Positions 32,816 through 39,810 of a stretch of 43,041 bases of DNA are shown here, one piece after another. The first letter of the stretch is position 1; every line of letters starts with the position of its first letter. The stretch is from Bacillota bacterium (GTDB taxonomy: Bacteria > Bacillota > Clostridia > Tissierellales > Sedimentibacteraceae). Location: positions 1-43,041 of the forward strand of contig JAEXUD010000067.1 in assembly GCA_023453025.1 (NCBI GenBank), read 5' to 3'. The translations under genes were made by a program, and so were the position numbers. Under the pieces are notes generated by a model. The model saw only the letters and a program-made list of their open reading frames with translations. It had not been told where the DNA came from and did no database searches.

Positions 32816-33518
32816 TTCTCTTGCCTAAATATGCTTCCTTTATCTTTTCGTCTTCAATGAGCTTTTTAGCATTACCTTCCATCGTCATGACACCCTGCTC
32901 CAGCACGTATGCATAATCAGCTATGGATAATGCCTTAAAAGCATTTTGTTCAACCAATAATATTGTCTTCCCCATATTTTTTATTTCAAGAATTATATCA
33001 AATATTGTATTTATTAATAAGGGAGCAAGACCAAGCGACGGCTCATCAAGCAATATCAAATCCGGATCGGACATCAAGCCTCTTCCCATTGCAAGCATTT
33101 GCTGTTCGCCACCTGAAAGCGTTCCTGCTACCTGCTTTTCTCTTTCTCTCAATATAGGAAAAAGATTAAAAATTCTGTTTAAGTCCTTGTCAATTTCATT
33201 TTTATCGTTTCTTAAAAAAGACCCCATTCTAAGATTTTCCGAAACAGTCAAATTTGCAAATATTATTCTTCCTTCAGGAACCTGACATATACCGGACCTT
33301 ACTATTTTATGCGCCTGTTTCGGGAGCCTTTCTCCCTTGTAAAATATTTCGCCTTCCTTATATTTAACTATACCGCTTATAGAATTTATCAACGTGGATT
33401 TTCCCGCTCCGTTTGAGCCTATTATAGAAACAATCTGCCCTTTTGAAACATTTAGCGATACTCCTTTTAAAGCATGAATTCCTCCGTAAAACACATTTAG
33501 ATTATCAACCTTCAGCAT
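32799..33518 (-). CDS. livF: Branched-chain amino-acid ABC importer ATPase LivF
   Basis: A 239-residue ATPase: Walker A GSNGAGKST near residue 34, LivF-typical VPEGRIIFANLTVSENL, signature LSGGEQQMLAMGRGLM, Walker B LILLDEPSLGLAP, and the H-loop area LLVEQN in place of the usual THD. Fifth and last gene in livKHMGF, overlapping livG by 14 bp, with the terminator in its end. Confidence 0.95.
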   Translation of the reverse strand: MLKVDNLNVFYGGIHALKGVSLNVSKGQIVSIIGSNGAGKSTLINSISGIVKYKEGEIFYKGERLPKQAHKIVRSGICQVPEGRIIFANLTVSENLRMGSFLRNDKNEIDKDLNRIFNLFPILREREKQVAGTLSGGEQQMLAMGRGLMSDPDLILLDEPSLGLAPLLINTIFDIILEIKNMGKTILLVEQNAFKALSIADYAYVLEQGVMTMEGNAKKLIEDEKIKEAYLGKRKETSK

Positions 33519-34287
33519 ATTTTTTCTCCTCTTTGCCTAAATAGGCTTCAATAACCTTTTTGTCCTCCTGAATTTCCTTCGGTGTTCCAAGGGCAAGAGG
33601 AATACCAAAGTTAAGTACAAAAATCCTGTCACAGACACCCATTATTAAATCCATATGATGCTCTATAATCAGTACAGTTAAATCAAATTTGTCTCTTATT
33701 TCCTTTATTAATTCCATAAGCTGTTTGGTTTCTTCGGGATTCATACCTGCAGCGGGCTCATCAAGAAGCAATAATTTTGGGTCTAATGCGAGAGCCCTTG
33801 CTATTTCAAGCTTCCTTTGAAGTCCATAAGGCAAATTTGAAGCTACTATGTCCCTATACTCCCACAAACCCATCAATTTTAACAGCTCATCTGTCTTCTT
33901 TTTTAATTTTTTTTCCTGAGACTTGAATTTTCCTATTCTTATTATTGGACTAAATATATTATAATCAGCTGATTTATGGCATGCTGTCAATACATTTTCA
34001 TATGCAGTCAGCTTTTTAAACAATCTGATATTTTGAAATGTCCTCGTTATTCCCATATTAGCAATTTCAAAGGGTTTAATTTTATAAAGCCTTTTTCCGT
34101 AAAAATATATTTCTCCCTCTGTTATTGAATATATGGCTGTTATTAAATTGAAAATGGTTGTTTTCCCGGCACCGTTAGGACCAATCAATCCGAAAATTTC
34201 TCCTTTTTCAATATGAAAGCTTACATTATCAACAGCAGTAAGACCTCCAAATCTTTTTGTTACGTTATTAAGAGAAAGCACAATCAT
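33505..34287 (-). CDS. livG: Branched-chain amino-acid ABC importer ATPase LivG
   Basis: A 260-residue ATPase: Walker A GPNGAGKTT near residue 36, LivG-typical GITRTFQNIRLFKKLTAYENV, a signature position LPYGLQRKLEIARALA, Walker B LLLLDEPAAGMNPEET, H-loop IEHHMDLIMGVCDRI. Overlaps livM by 4 bp at its start and livF by 14 bp at its end. With LivF it drives the LivHM channel. Confidence 0.95.
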   Translation of the reverse strand: MIVLSLNNVTKRFGGLTAVDNVSFHIEKGEIFGLIGPNGAGKTTIFNLITAIYSITEGEIYFYGKRLYKIKPFEIANMGITRTFQNIRLFKKLTAYENVLTACHKSADYNIFSPIIRIGKFKSQEKKLKKKTDELLKLMGLWEYRDIVASNLPYGLQRKLEIARALALDPKLLLLDEPAAGMNPEETKQLMELIKEIRDKFDLTVLIIEHHMDLIMGVCDRIFVLNFGIPLALGTPKEIQEDKKVIEAYLGKEEKKYAEG

Positions 34288-35192
34288 GATTTTACCTCCT
34301 CTTTTTTATTTCTTATTCTTTGTCTGACGAAATTTATAATTTTTTTAGCTGATTTTATAATATATTTTATGCTGAATTCCCTGCCTCCCATTAAGCCCTG
34401 AGGTCTTGTAATCATAATCAATATTACTGCTGCGCCGTATATTACCAGCCTCCAATTGTAGAAGCTTCTTAAAATTTCAGGCAGGAATGTGAGCAGTATA
34501 GTACCGATTACACTTCCAGATACACTGCCTAAGCCGCCGAAGATTACTATAATCGTCAATTCTGTTGATTTAACCATTTTAAACATGACAGGCTGAATGT
34601 AACCAAGATAATGCGCTAACAAACCTCCTGATATTCCTGCATAAAGAGCACTTATGGCAAGTGCCGTCATTTTATATTTGAATACATCTATTCCGATAGT
34701 CTGTGCCGCAAGCTCCTCTTCTCTGATTGCAACCATACTTCTCCCGTGCCTTGATCTGATAATTGATACTAAAACAAATACAGCAGCAATATTTATAATG
34801 ACAACATTGAACAATGTTGTAGTTCCTTGTGTAGGAATACTTGAAAGCCCTCTTGCCCCGCCAAAATACTGAACATTATCAAGTATCAGTCTCGTCGCCT
34901 CGCCAAACCCTAAGGTTGCAATACAAAAATAATCTCCTTTTAAATTCAATGTCAGCTTACCTATAACCAAACTGACAAGCATGGCCGATACGCCTCCGAT
35001 TAACAGTGCAATAAAAAACGGCATACCATGCTTCATTGTCATTGAGGCAGCCATGTATGCCCCTATCGCCATAAAGCCTGCATGTCCAAATGAAAATAAA
35101 CCGGTAAATCCCGTCAGCAGGGACAACCCCAGAACGGTCATAAGATTTATACCTGACAATATTAATATACCTGATACATAATCCCAGCTCAT
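34284..35192 (-). CDS. livM: Branched-chain amino-acid ABC importer permease LivM
   Basis: A 302-residue membrane protein with about eight to nine helices. LivM marks: GLSLLTGFTGLFSFGHAGFM at the start, LKGDYFCIATLGFGEATRL, GRSMVAIREEELAAQTIGID (the coupling region) and IVIFGGLGSVSGSVIGTILL. Basic tail RQRIRNKKEEVKS in the cytoplasm. Starts 9 bases after livH. Confidence 0.95.
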   Translation of the reverse strand: MSWDYVSGILILSGINLMTVLGLSLLTGFTGLFSFGHAGFMAIGAYMAASMTMKHGMPFFIALLIGGVSAMLVSLVIGKLTLNLKGDYFCIATLGFGEATRLILDNVQYFGGARGLSSIPTQGTTTLFNVVIINIAAVFVLVSIIRSRHGRSMVAIREEELAAQTIGIDVFKYKMTALAISALYAGISGGLLAHYLGYIQPVMFKMVKSTELTIIVIFGGLGSVSGSVIGTILLTFLPEILRSFYNWRLVIYGAAVILIMITRPQGLMGGREFSIKYIIKSAKKIINFVRQRIRNKKEEVKS

Positions 35193-35201
35193 ACTAACCT
35201 C

Positions 35202-36086
35202 CTATGCCTTATCTTCGGTTGTCTTACCCATCAATCCTGTAGGTTTTACAACAAGAACCAATATTAAAAGTGCAAAAGCAATTAAATCTCTGTATTGTGA
35301 AGACAAATATCCTGATACCATGGTTTCGATAAGCCCTAAGAGAACAGAGCCTATAACCGCTCCCGGCAAGCTTCCCAAACCGCCGAAAACGGCAGCAATA
35401 AATGATTTAGTGGTTATGTTTCCTATCTGCGGATAAACCGTGTACCTCATTCCGAAAAGCATACCTGCAAGACCTGCCAGTATTCCGCCCAGCGCAAAAA
35501 TAATAAAAATAACCCTGTCTACATTTACTCCCATCAAGGTACTTCCTTTTATGCTGTAGGATGTAGCTCTTATTGACAGCCCTATTTTTGTTTTCTCTAT
35601 AATATATATCAGCGCCATTAAACTTATTGCGGATATTACAAACATCAATAAGTCAATCCTGCCTAATGCAACATTTCCAAGCATAATCGGCTCAGACGAA
35701 AAAATAGCCGGATAAGATCTGAAGGTTGGTCCTATGGGTGAAGCAATAACTACATTTTCCAAAAATATTGAAGCTCCCATAGCAGATATGATGAAATAAA
35801 GAAAAGGAGCATTCCTTTTTCTTAGGGGTCTGTATACAATTTTCTCCATTACTACCGCAAGAATCCCTGAGCCGGCTGCAGACAATAAAAATGCTATAAA
35901 AAACGGTACTTTTATAAAGGTTAAACTAAAGTACCCTATATACGCTCCTATCATAATTACTCCGCCGTGAGCAAAGTTTGAAAAGTTCATTATGCTGTAT
36001 ACAAGTGAGTATCCTACTGCCATCAAAGCATAAACACTGCCTATGGATAATCCGTTTATAACCTGTTGCAAAAACAATTCACTCAT
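35202..36086 (-). CDS. livH: Branched-chain amino-acid ABC importer permease LivH
   Basis: A 294-residue membrane protein with about eight helices. LivH marks: NGLSIGSVYALMAVGYSLVY, IMNFSNFAHGGVIMIGAYIG, GLSIRATSYSIKGSTLMGVN (coupling region) and KSFIAAVFGGLGSLPGAVIG. A stem-loop separates it from livK by 120 bp, so it may be made in lower amount than the binding protein. Confidence 0.95.
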   Translation of the reverse strand: MSELFLQQVINGLSIGSVYALMAVGYSLVYSIMNFSNFAHGGVIMIGAYIGYFSLTFIKVPFFIAFLLSAAGSGILAVVMEKIVYRPLRKRNAPFLYFIISAMGASIFLENVVIASPIGPTFRSYPAIFSSEPIMLGNVALGRIDLLMFVISAISLMALIYIIEKTKIGLSIRATSYSIKGSTLMGVNVDRVIFIIFALGGILAGLAGMLFGMRYTVYPQIGNITTKSFIAAVFGGLGSLPGAVIGSVLLGLIETMVSGYLSSQYRDLIAFALLILVLVVKPTGLMGKTTEDKA

Positions 36087-36113
36087 TAATTAAGCTCCTC
36101 CAATCATGACAGA

Positions 36114-36177
36114 TTGCTGAAAATGTACACTCTGCAAGCCGGCAAACGACAACTAGGCAGCCGTACGTTTTCAGCAA
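36114..36177 (-). promoter_or_regulatory. Intercistronic stem-loop between livK and livH
   Basis: TTGCTGAAAATGTAC (36114-36128) and GTACGTTTTCAGCAA (36163-36177) pair over 15 positions with one G-U type mismatch, around a 34-base loop that pairs again by CTGC/GCAG. No T-run follows, so a terminator is unlikely; an RNA-protecting or processing hairpin behind livK is the usual role. Confidence 0.55.
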
Positions 36178-36206
36178 CCTTAAGGCGGTTTAAGCCATTT
36201 AAATTA

Positions 36207-37373
36207 CTACTGCAAGCCGTATTTCTCCTGGAATATGTAATCAGCATTTTCAATCTTAACAATTGCAGCTTGCTTTCCAACAGGATTATGATCTTCTTCA
36301 CTAAGTTTAATAGTTCCGGTTACACCTTCTACAGTAACCTTAGTCAATGACTCTGTTATTTTCTCAGGATCTGCGGAGTTTGCGTCAATGATGGCAGCTT
36401 CTAACAGCTTGAATGCATCGTGAGCCATGTATCCGTTTAATTCCATAGGAAGGTTGTATTTTGCCTTGTATGCTTCCTGCAACGGCTTAACCTCAGGATC
36501 ATTAAAGTCTAAATGATTTACAACATAGCTTCCTTCTATTGATTTAGCAGCCATTTCCATCAGCTGTTCTGACGGCCATCCGTCACCGCCTATGAGAGTT
36601 GCATCAATTCCAAGATCTCTTGCCTGATTTGCACTTAATGCTACCTCTTTGTAATAATAAGGCATCAATATTAAATCCGGCTTTGCATCCTTAATCTTGC
36701 TAAGCTGCGGCCTGAAATCAACATCACCTTCCTTGAATCCCTCTTTTGCCACTATTTTACCGCCCTTTTCGATAAATGTTTTTTCAAAGAATTCTGTAAA
36801 TCCTTGTGAATAGTCGCTTGCAACATCATATAATACTGCGGCATTGCTTAATCCTAATCTGTCGTATGCATAACCTGCGGCAACTGCACCCTGATATGGG
36901 TCAATAAAACAAACTCTGAAATTATACGGTTTAACATTTCCGTCATCTCCTACAGTAACCTTTGGATTTGTTGCAACAGTTGCAATATCAGGAATCTTGT
37001 ATTGATCAAGAACCGCAGAAATTGAAATTGCCTGGCCGCTTGCATTCGGCCCTATTATTGCAGCTACACCATCCTGAGTAATTAATCTTTTTACGGCATT
37101 TACGGCCTCAGCTGCATCTCCCTTTGTGTCATAGTAAATACCTTCAACCTGTTTACCCAATATTCCACCCTTCGCATTTACTTCCTCAATCAACATTTTT
37201 ATAGTATTGCTTTCACATGTTCCCCAAACAGCCTGATCCCCTGTCAATGAACCAATCCAACCTATTTTAATTGTGTCGCTTTCGGCCCCGGAATTTCCGG
37301 AGTTACCGCAAGCCGTAAGCATCATAGCAAAAATCAATAATACACTGATTATCCACAATACCTTTTTTTTCAT
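36207..37373 (-). CDS. livK: Branched-chain amino-acid binding lipoprotein LivK
   Basis: A 388-residue extracytoplasmic binding lipoprotein. The signal peptide KKKVLWIISVLLIFAMM leads to the lipobox LTAC with Cys22, then a short Gly/Ser/Asn linker. The Peripla_BP_6 fold follows: IKIGWIGSLTGDQAVWG, GGILGKQVEGIYYDTKGDA, IGPNASGQAI, and later LIGGDGWPSEQLMEMA. It binds leucine, isoleucine, valine or related substrates (also seen with aromatic acids, amides and urea in this family). First gene of livKHMGF; its leader (37374-37535) holds alternative hairpins. Confidence 0.94.
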   Translation of the reverse strand: MKKKVLWIISVLLIFAMMLTACGNSGNSGAESDTIKIGWIGSLTGDQAVWGTCESNTIKMLIEEVNAKGGILGKQVEGIYYDTKGDAAEAVNAVKRLITQDGVAAIIGPNASGQAISISAVLDQYKIPDIATVATNPKVTVGDDGNVKPYNFRVCFIDPYQGAVAAGYAYDRLGLSNAAVLYDVASDYSQGFTEFFEKTFIEKGGKIVAKEGFKEGDVDFRPQLSKIKDAKPDLILMPYYYKEVALSANQARDLGIDATLIGGDGWPSEQLMEMAAKSIEGSYVVNHLDFNDPEVKPLQEAYKAKYNLPMELNGYMAHDAFKLLEAAIIDANSADPEKITESLTKVTVEGVTGTIKLSEEDHNPVGKQAAIVKIENADYIFQEKYGLQ

Positions 37374-37401
37374 ATCTTCCTCCTAATTAATAAATCTGTG
37401 G

Positions 37402-37459
37402 TACCCGCTTTATAGGAACGGGACATTTAATTTAGTTATAATAAACTATTAGCTCCCGT
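37402..37459 (-). promoter_or_regulatory. livK leader with competing stems
   Basis: In mRNA order: ACGGGA (37454-37459), TCCCGT (37418-37423) and CGGGTAC (37401-37407). The middle segment can pair with either the first or the last, so two folds exclude each other in an otherwise very AT-rich leader. The last segment lies about 28 bp before the start codon. It does not match a T-box, SAM or other riboswitch I know. Confidence 0.4.
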
Positions 37460-37506
37460 TGAATTTAATTCCATAAATTTTACGGCTGTACATATTTTAT
37501 TAATGC

Positions 37507-37535
37507 AAAATATACCATATTACGATAAATTTCAA
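37507..37535 (-). promoter_or_regulatory. Promoter of the liv operon
   Basis: On the minus strand TTGAAA (37530-37535), 17 bp, TATTTT (37507-37512), just past the metA terminator. The leader to livK would be about 125 bases. Confidence 0.45.
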
Positions 37536-37540
37536 CAAAA

Positions 37541-37566
37541 AAGACCCCGCCTCAGGGCTTGGTCTT
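37541..37566. terminator. Bidirectional terminator after metA
   Basis: AAGACC-CC-GCC, loop TCAG, GGC-TT-GGTCTT (37541-37566) with TTTTTT runs on both strands. It ends metA and shields the liv promoter. Confidence 0.85.
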
Positions 37567-37606
37567 CTTTTTTAAAATATCTTTAGTAAAAATAAATGAT
37601 ACCATT

Positions 37607-38548
37607 TTATGAATGGTACCAGTCTGTTCTGTTCTTTCCTACTTCATTCAGGTCGTATGGAGTTTCCTGATAAATTATGTTAATCCAGTTTTTAAAAAGC
37701 AGGTTCGCATGACTTCTCCATTTTACAAAGGGAGGCTCCGAGGGATCATTATCAGGATAATAGTTCATTGGAATATTAATTGTTTTTCCAAGGCCCATAT
37801 CCCTGTCATATTCCCTTTTTAAAGTCAGCGGATCATATTCAGAATGACCCATTATATATATTTGACTGTAATCGTCAGTAACAGCAATATGAACTCCCGC
37901 GTCCTTGGATTCAGCTAAAATAATTAAATCCTGAACACCTTTTATATCCTCTGCCGTTACCTCAGTATGTCTGGAATGAGGCACATAAAAAATATCATCA
38001 AATCCATTTAACAGCATGCATGTTTCATGTTTTTTCTCGTGTTCAAAAACACCAAATACCTTTTTATCCAATACTCTTTTATTGAGTTTATAATAATAAT
38101 GAAGAGCCGCCTGTGCCCCCCAGCATATAAACATGGTTGAAGTAACATTTGCAGCAGCAAAATCAAATATTTCTTTCAACTCATCCCAATAGTCCACCTC
38201 CTCAAAATCCATCAGTTCAACAGGTGCACCTGTAACTATCATTGCATCATATCTTTTATGTTGTATATCTCGTATATTTTTATAAAAATTGTTCATATGA
38301 CTTTCAGATATATTTTTTGAATCATGAGTACTTGTATGAATAAACTCAACATTTATCTGAATTGGAGAATTTGAAAGAAGTCTCACAAACTGAGTCTCAG
38401 TTTCTATTTTAGTTGGCATCAGATTCACCAGAACAACCTCCAGTGGTCGTATATCCTGAGTTTGAGCTCTCTCACTGCTCATAACGAAAATATTTTCATT
38501 TTTCATGATTTTGTATGCAGGAAGAGTAGATGGTATAATTACTGGCAT
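37607..38548 (-). CDS. metA: Homoserine O-acetyltransferase, MetA type
   Basis: A 313-residue enzyme that activates homoserine for methionine synthesis. Despite the usual name (succinyltransferase), residue 111 is Glu (TGAPVELMDFEEVDYW), which in this family selects acetyl-CoA where Gly111 selects succinyl-CoA (established structural and mutational work). Catalytic Cys142 (FICWGAQ), His235 and Glu237 (GHSEYDP) are all in place. No methionine riboswitch is seen in the leader; instead a perfect 25-bp-armed palindrome lies there (38581-38640). Transcribed alone. Confidence 0.95.
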   Translation of the reverse strand: MPVIIPSTLPAYKIMKNENIFVMSSERAQTQDIRPLEVVLVNLMPTKIETETQFVRLLSNSPIQINVEFIHTSTHDSKNISESHMNNFYKNIRDIQHKRYDAMIVTGAPVELMDFEEVDYWDELKEIFDFAAANVTSTMFICWGAQAALHYYYKLNKRVLDKKVFGVFEHEKKHETCMLLNGFDDIFYVPHSRHTEVTAEDIKGVQDLIILAESKDAGVHIAVTDDYSQIYIMGHSEYDPLTLKREYDRDMGLGKTINIPMNYYPDNDPSEPPFVKWRSHANLLFKNWINIIYQETPYDLNEVGKNRTDWYHS

Positions 38549-38580
38549 AATATTATCCTTTCATTGCTATTGGGCATCTG

Positions 38581-38640
38581 CATTCTGGGGACGTACCTTG
38601 AAATGAAAAACCCATCATTTCAAGGTACGTCCCCAGAATG
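38581..38640. repeat. Perfect REP-like palindrome in the metA leader
   Basis: Arms of 25 bp (38581-38605 and 38616-38640) are perfectly complementary around a 10-base loop. Each arm carries CTGGGGACGTACC, and the GGGGAC ends match the element at 9783-9835. With promoter 38659-38687, the metA mRNA would carry it as a strong hairpin about 33 bp before the start codon. The GC-rich arms in AT-rich DNA and the dispersed copies suggest a REP/RAYT-type repeat; no RAYT transposase gene is in the window. Confidence 0.75.
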
Positions 38641-38658
38641 TGTTAAATGTTATATATT

Positions 38659-38687
38659 AATTTATACTAAACATATATTTTTGTCAA
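38659..38687 (-). promoter_or_regulatory. Promoter of metA
   Basis: On the minus strand TTGACA (38682-38687), 17 bp, TAAATT (38659-38664). It overlaps the end of the preceding gene's 3' flank. Confidence 0.55.
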
Positions 38688-38697
38688 TTATAATTTT

Positions 38698-39177
38698 CTA
38701 AACATTCAAAAATATTGATGAAAGCTTATTGCAAAAGTAATTATATGCCTCAAAAACTTCTTTGTCATTACTCTTTTCTGCTGACTCTCTTTCTTCCAGC
38801 AAAAGAACTGTCAAATCATAAAAATTATTTAATAAATCCTTTTTATTGAATTCATCATATGTAAATACGCCATACTTAAATCCATGCCAGATATTAAAAT
38901 AATTAACGATATATTTGTAATACTCATTATGACATTTAATAAACTCATATAGGCTTAAGAACTTATAACTTTCATCGGTTTTAAATTTATACATATTTAA
39001 AAAGGTTAAATATTGCTGATCATTGCTTTGTTGAAAAATACCCTCTATGCAGCCGATAACAGCAGCAATATAAGAAGGATCATTATCATCAGTTGCTGAT
39101 TCGATATCTTTATATTCCAAAATATCAATATAATTGTCTACAAAAAACTGTACCCCCGCTATTTTGTCTCTTACCAT
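38698..39177 (-). CDS. Acidic helical protein, unknown function
   Basis: A 159-residue protein rich in Asp, Glu, Tyr and Phe, with no membrane segment or known motif; it looks all-helical. It is divergent from an XRE-family regulator, and an inverted repeat (39251-39265) lies between the two promoters, so the regulator probably controls it. The pair may be a toxin-antitoxin-like or phage-like accessory unit, but nothing in the protein shows a toxic activity. The metA promoter begins within 15 bp after its stop. Confidence 0.65.
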   Translation of the reverse strand: MVRDKIAGVQFFVDNYIDILEYKDIESATDDNDPSYIAAVIGCIEGIFQQSNDQQYLTFLNMYKFKTDESYKFLSLYEFIKCHNEYYKYIVNYFNIWHGFKYGVFTYDEFNKKDLLNNFYDLTVLLLEERESAEKSNDKEVFEAYNYFCNKLSSIFLNV

Positions 39178-39206
39178 ATTATCCCCCTCAACTTTTTCTT
39201 ATTAAT

Positions 39207-39235
39207 ATAATAAATCTAACTTTTCAATTTGTCAA
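39207..39235 (-). promoter_or_regulatory. Promoter of the unknown helical protein
   Basis: On the minus strand TTGACA (39230-39235), 17 bp, TATTAT (39207-39212). Confidence 0.65.
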
Positions 39236-39250
39236 TATTTATATAAAATA

Positions 39251-39265
39251 TTTACATTTTGTAAA
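39251..39265. promoter_or_regulatory. Palindrome between divergent promoters
   Basis: TTTACA-TTT-TGTAAA (39251-39265) lies midway between the two opposite promoters and is the best candidate operator for the XRE-family regulator. A second TTTTACA half-site occurs at 39287-39293 in the plus promoter spacer. Confidence 0.6.
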
Positions 39266-39271
39266 TTTTTG

Positions 39272-39300
39272 TTGTTTTTTATCTGCTTTTACATTATAAT
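39272..39300 (+). promoter_or_regulatory. Promoter of the XRE regulator
   Basis: TTGTTT (39272-39277), 17 bp, TATAAT (39295-39300), about 30 bp before the start codon. Confidence 0.6.
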
Positions 39301-39331
39301 GATATTAAATTTCCTTATGAGGACTGAGACT

Positions 39332-39715
39332 ATGAAAACAGGAGAAAGGATTCGTTATCTCCGGATAAGAAATAATCTTACATCTAAAGAATTAAGTAAA
39401 GCTTTAAGCATTTCGGAATCTTCAATGTCATTGTATGAAAACGGAAAAAGGAAACCAAGTCTGGAAATCATTGTTAAAATAGCTGATTATTTCAAAGTAA
39501 CAACCGACTATCTTCTAGGTGTTTCTGATTCTTCACATATGGGTGAATATCAAACCGAAACTGATATTTTTAATGTTCTGGAAAATGTTATCTCTATATT
39601 AAACAGCCAAAATTATTTTTTATTTAACGGCAAGGATGTCGACGAAAAAATAGTAATATTTTTCAAAAAAAATTTATACGGTATATTGGAAAATATGAAA
39701 ATGATAATAGAGTAA
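39332..39715 (+). CDS. XRE-family transcription regulator
   Basis: A 127-residue repressor with a Cro/C1-type helix-turn-helix (TGERIRYLRIRNNLTSKELS, ISESSMSLYENGKRKPSLE, IVKIADYFKVTTDYLLG) in the first 70 residues, then a short acidic tail. The start is the ATG at 39332 behind GAGGACTG; the earlier in-frame ATG at 39269 lies in the promoter. Divergent from the unknown helical protein, with a palindrome between them. Probably represses both genes. Confidence 0.85.
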   Translation: MKTGERIRYLRIRNNLTSKELSKALSISESSMSLYENGKRKPSLEIIVKIADYFKVTTDYLLGVSDSSHMGEYQTETDIFNVLENVISILNSQNYFLFNGKDVDEKIVIFFKKNLYGILENMKMIIE

Positions 39716-39735
39716 ACCTTATATACTTAATATGA

Positions 39736-39764
39736 TTGAAAAATGAATTGTAAGCTGATATAAT
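39736..39764 (+). promoter_or_regulatory. Promoter of the ABC-F gene
   Basis: TTGAAA (39736-39741), 17 bp, TATAAT (39759-39764), leaving a leader of about 40 bases before the ATG at 39811. The leader is too short for the ribosome-mediated attenuators found on many antibiotic-resistance ABC-F genes. Confidence 0.65.
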
Positions 39765-39810
39765 CATAAGGTATTTATTTTTATGCTTTAGACAAGAAGG
39801 GAATGCTATT

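Noticed and set aside
36104..36301. 65-codon open frame on the minus strand overlapping the livK end
   Set aside because: It lies out of frame over livK and the intercistronic hairpin, with no own ribosome binding site; a shadow frame.
37395..37425. TGTGGTACCCGC on the plus strand resembling a T-box antiterminator core
   Set aside because: It reads toward metA's 3' end on the plus strand, where no plus-strand gene follows, and the specifier stem and terminator of a T-box are missing.
38698..39715. Type II toxin-antitoxin pair
   Set aside because: The genes are divergent rather than in one operon and the partner shows no toxin family motif; kept only as a possibility.
39782..39790. Tiny ATG CTT TAG frame before the ABC-F gene as a leader peptide
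   Set aside because: Two codons only, no properly spaced ribosome binding site and no attenuator stem in the 40-base leader.
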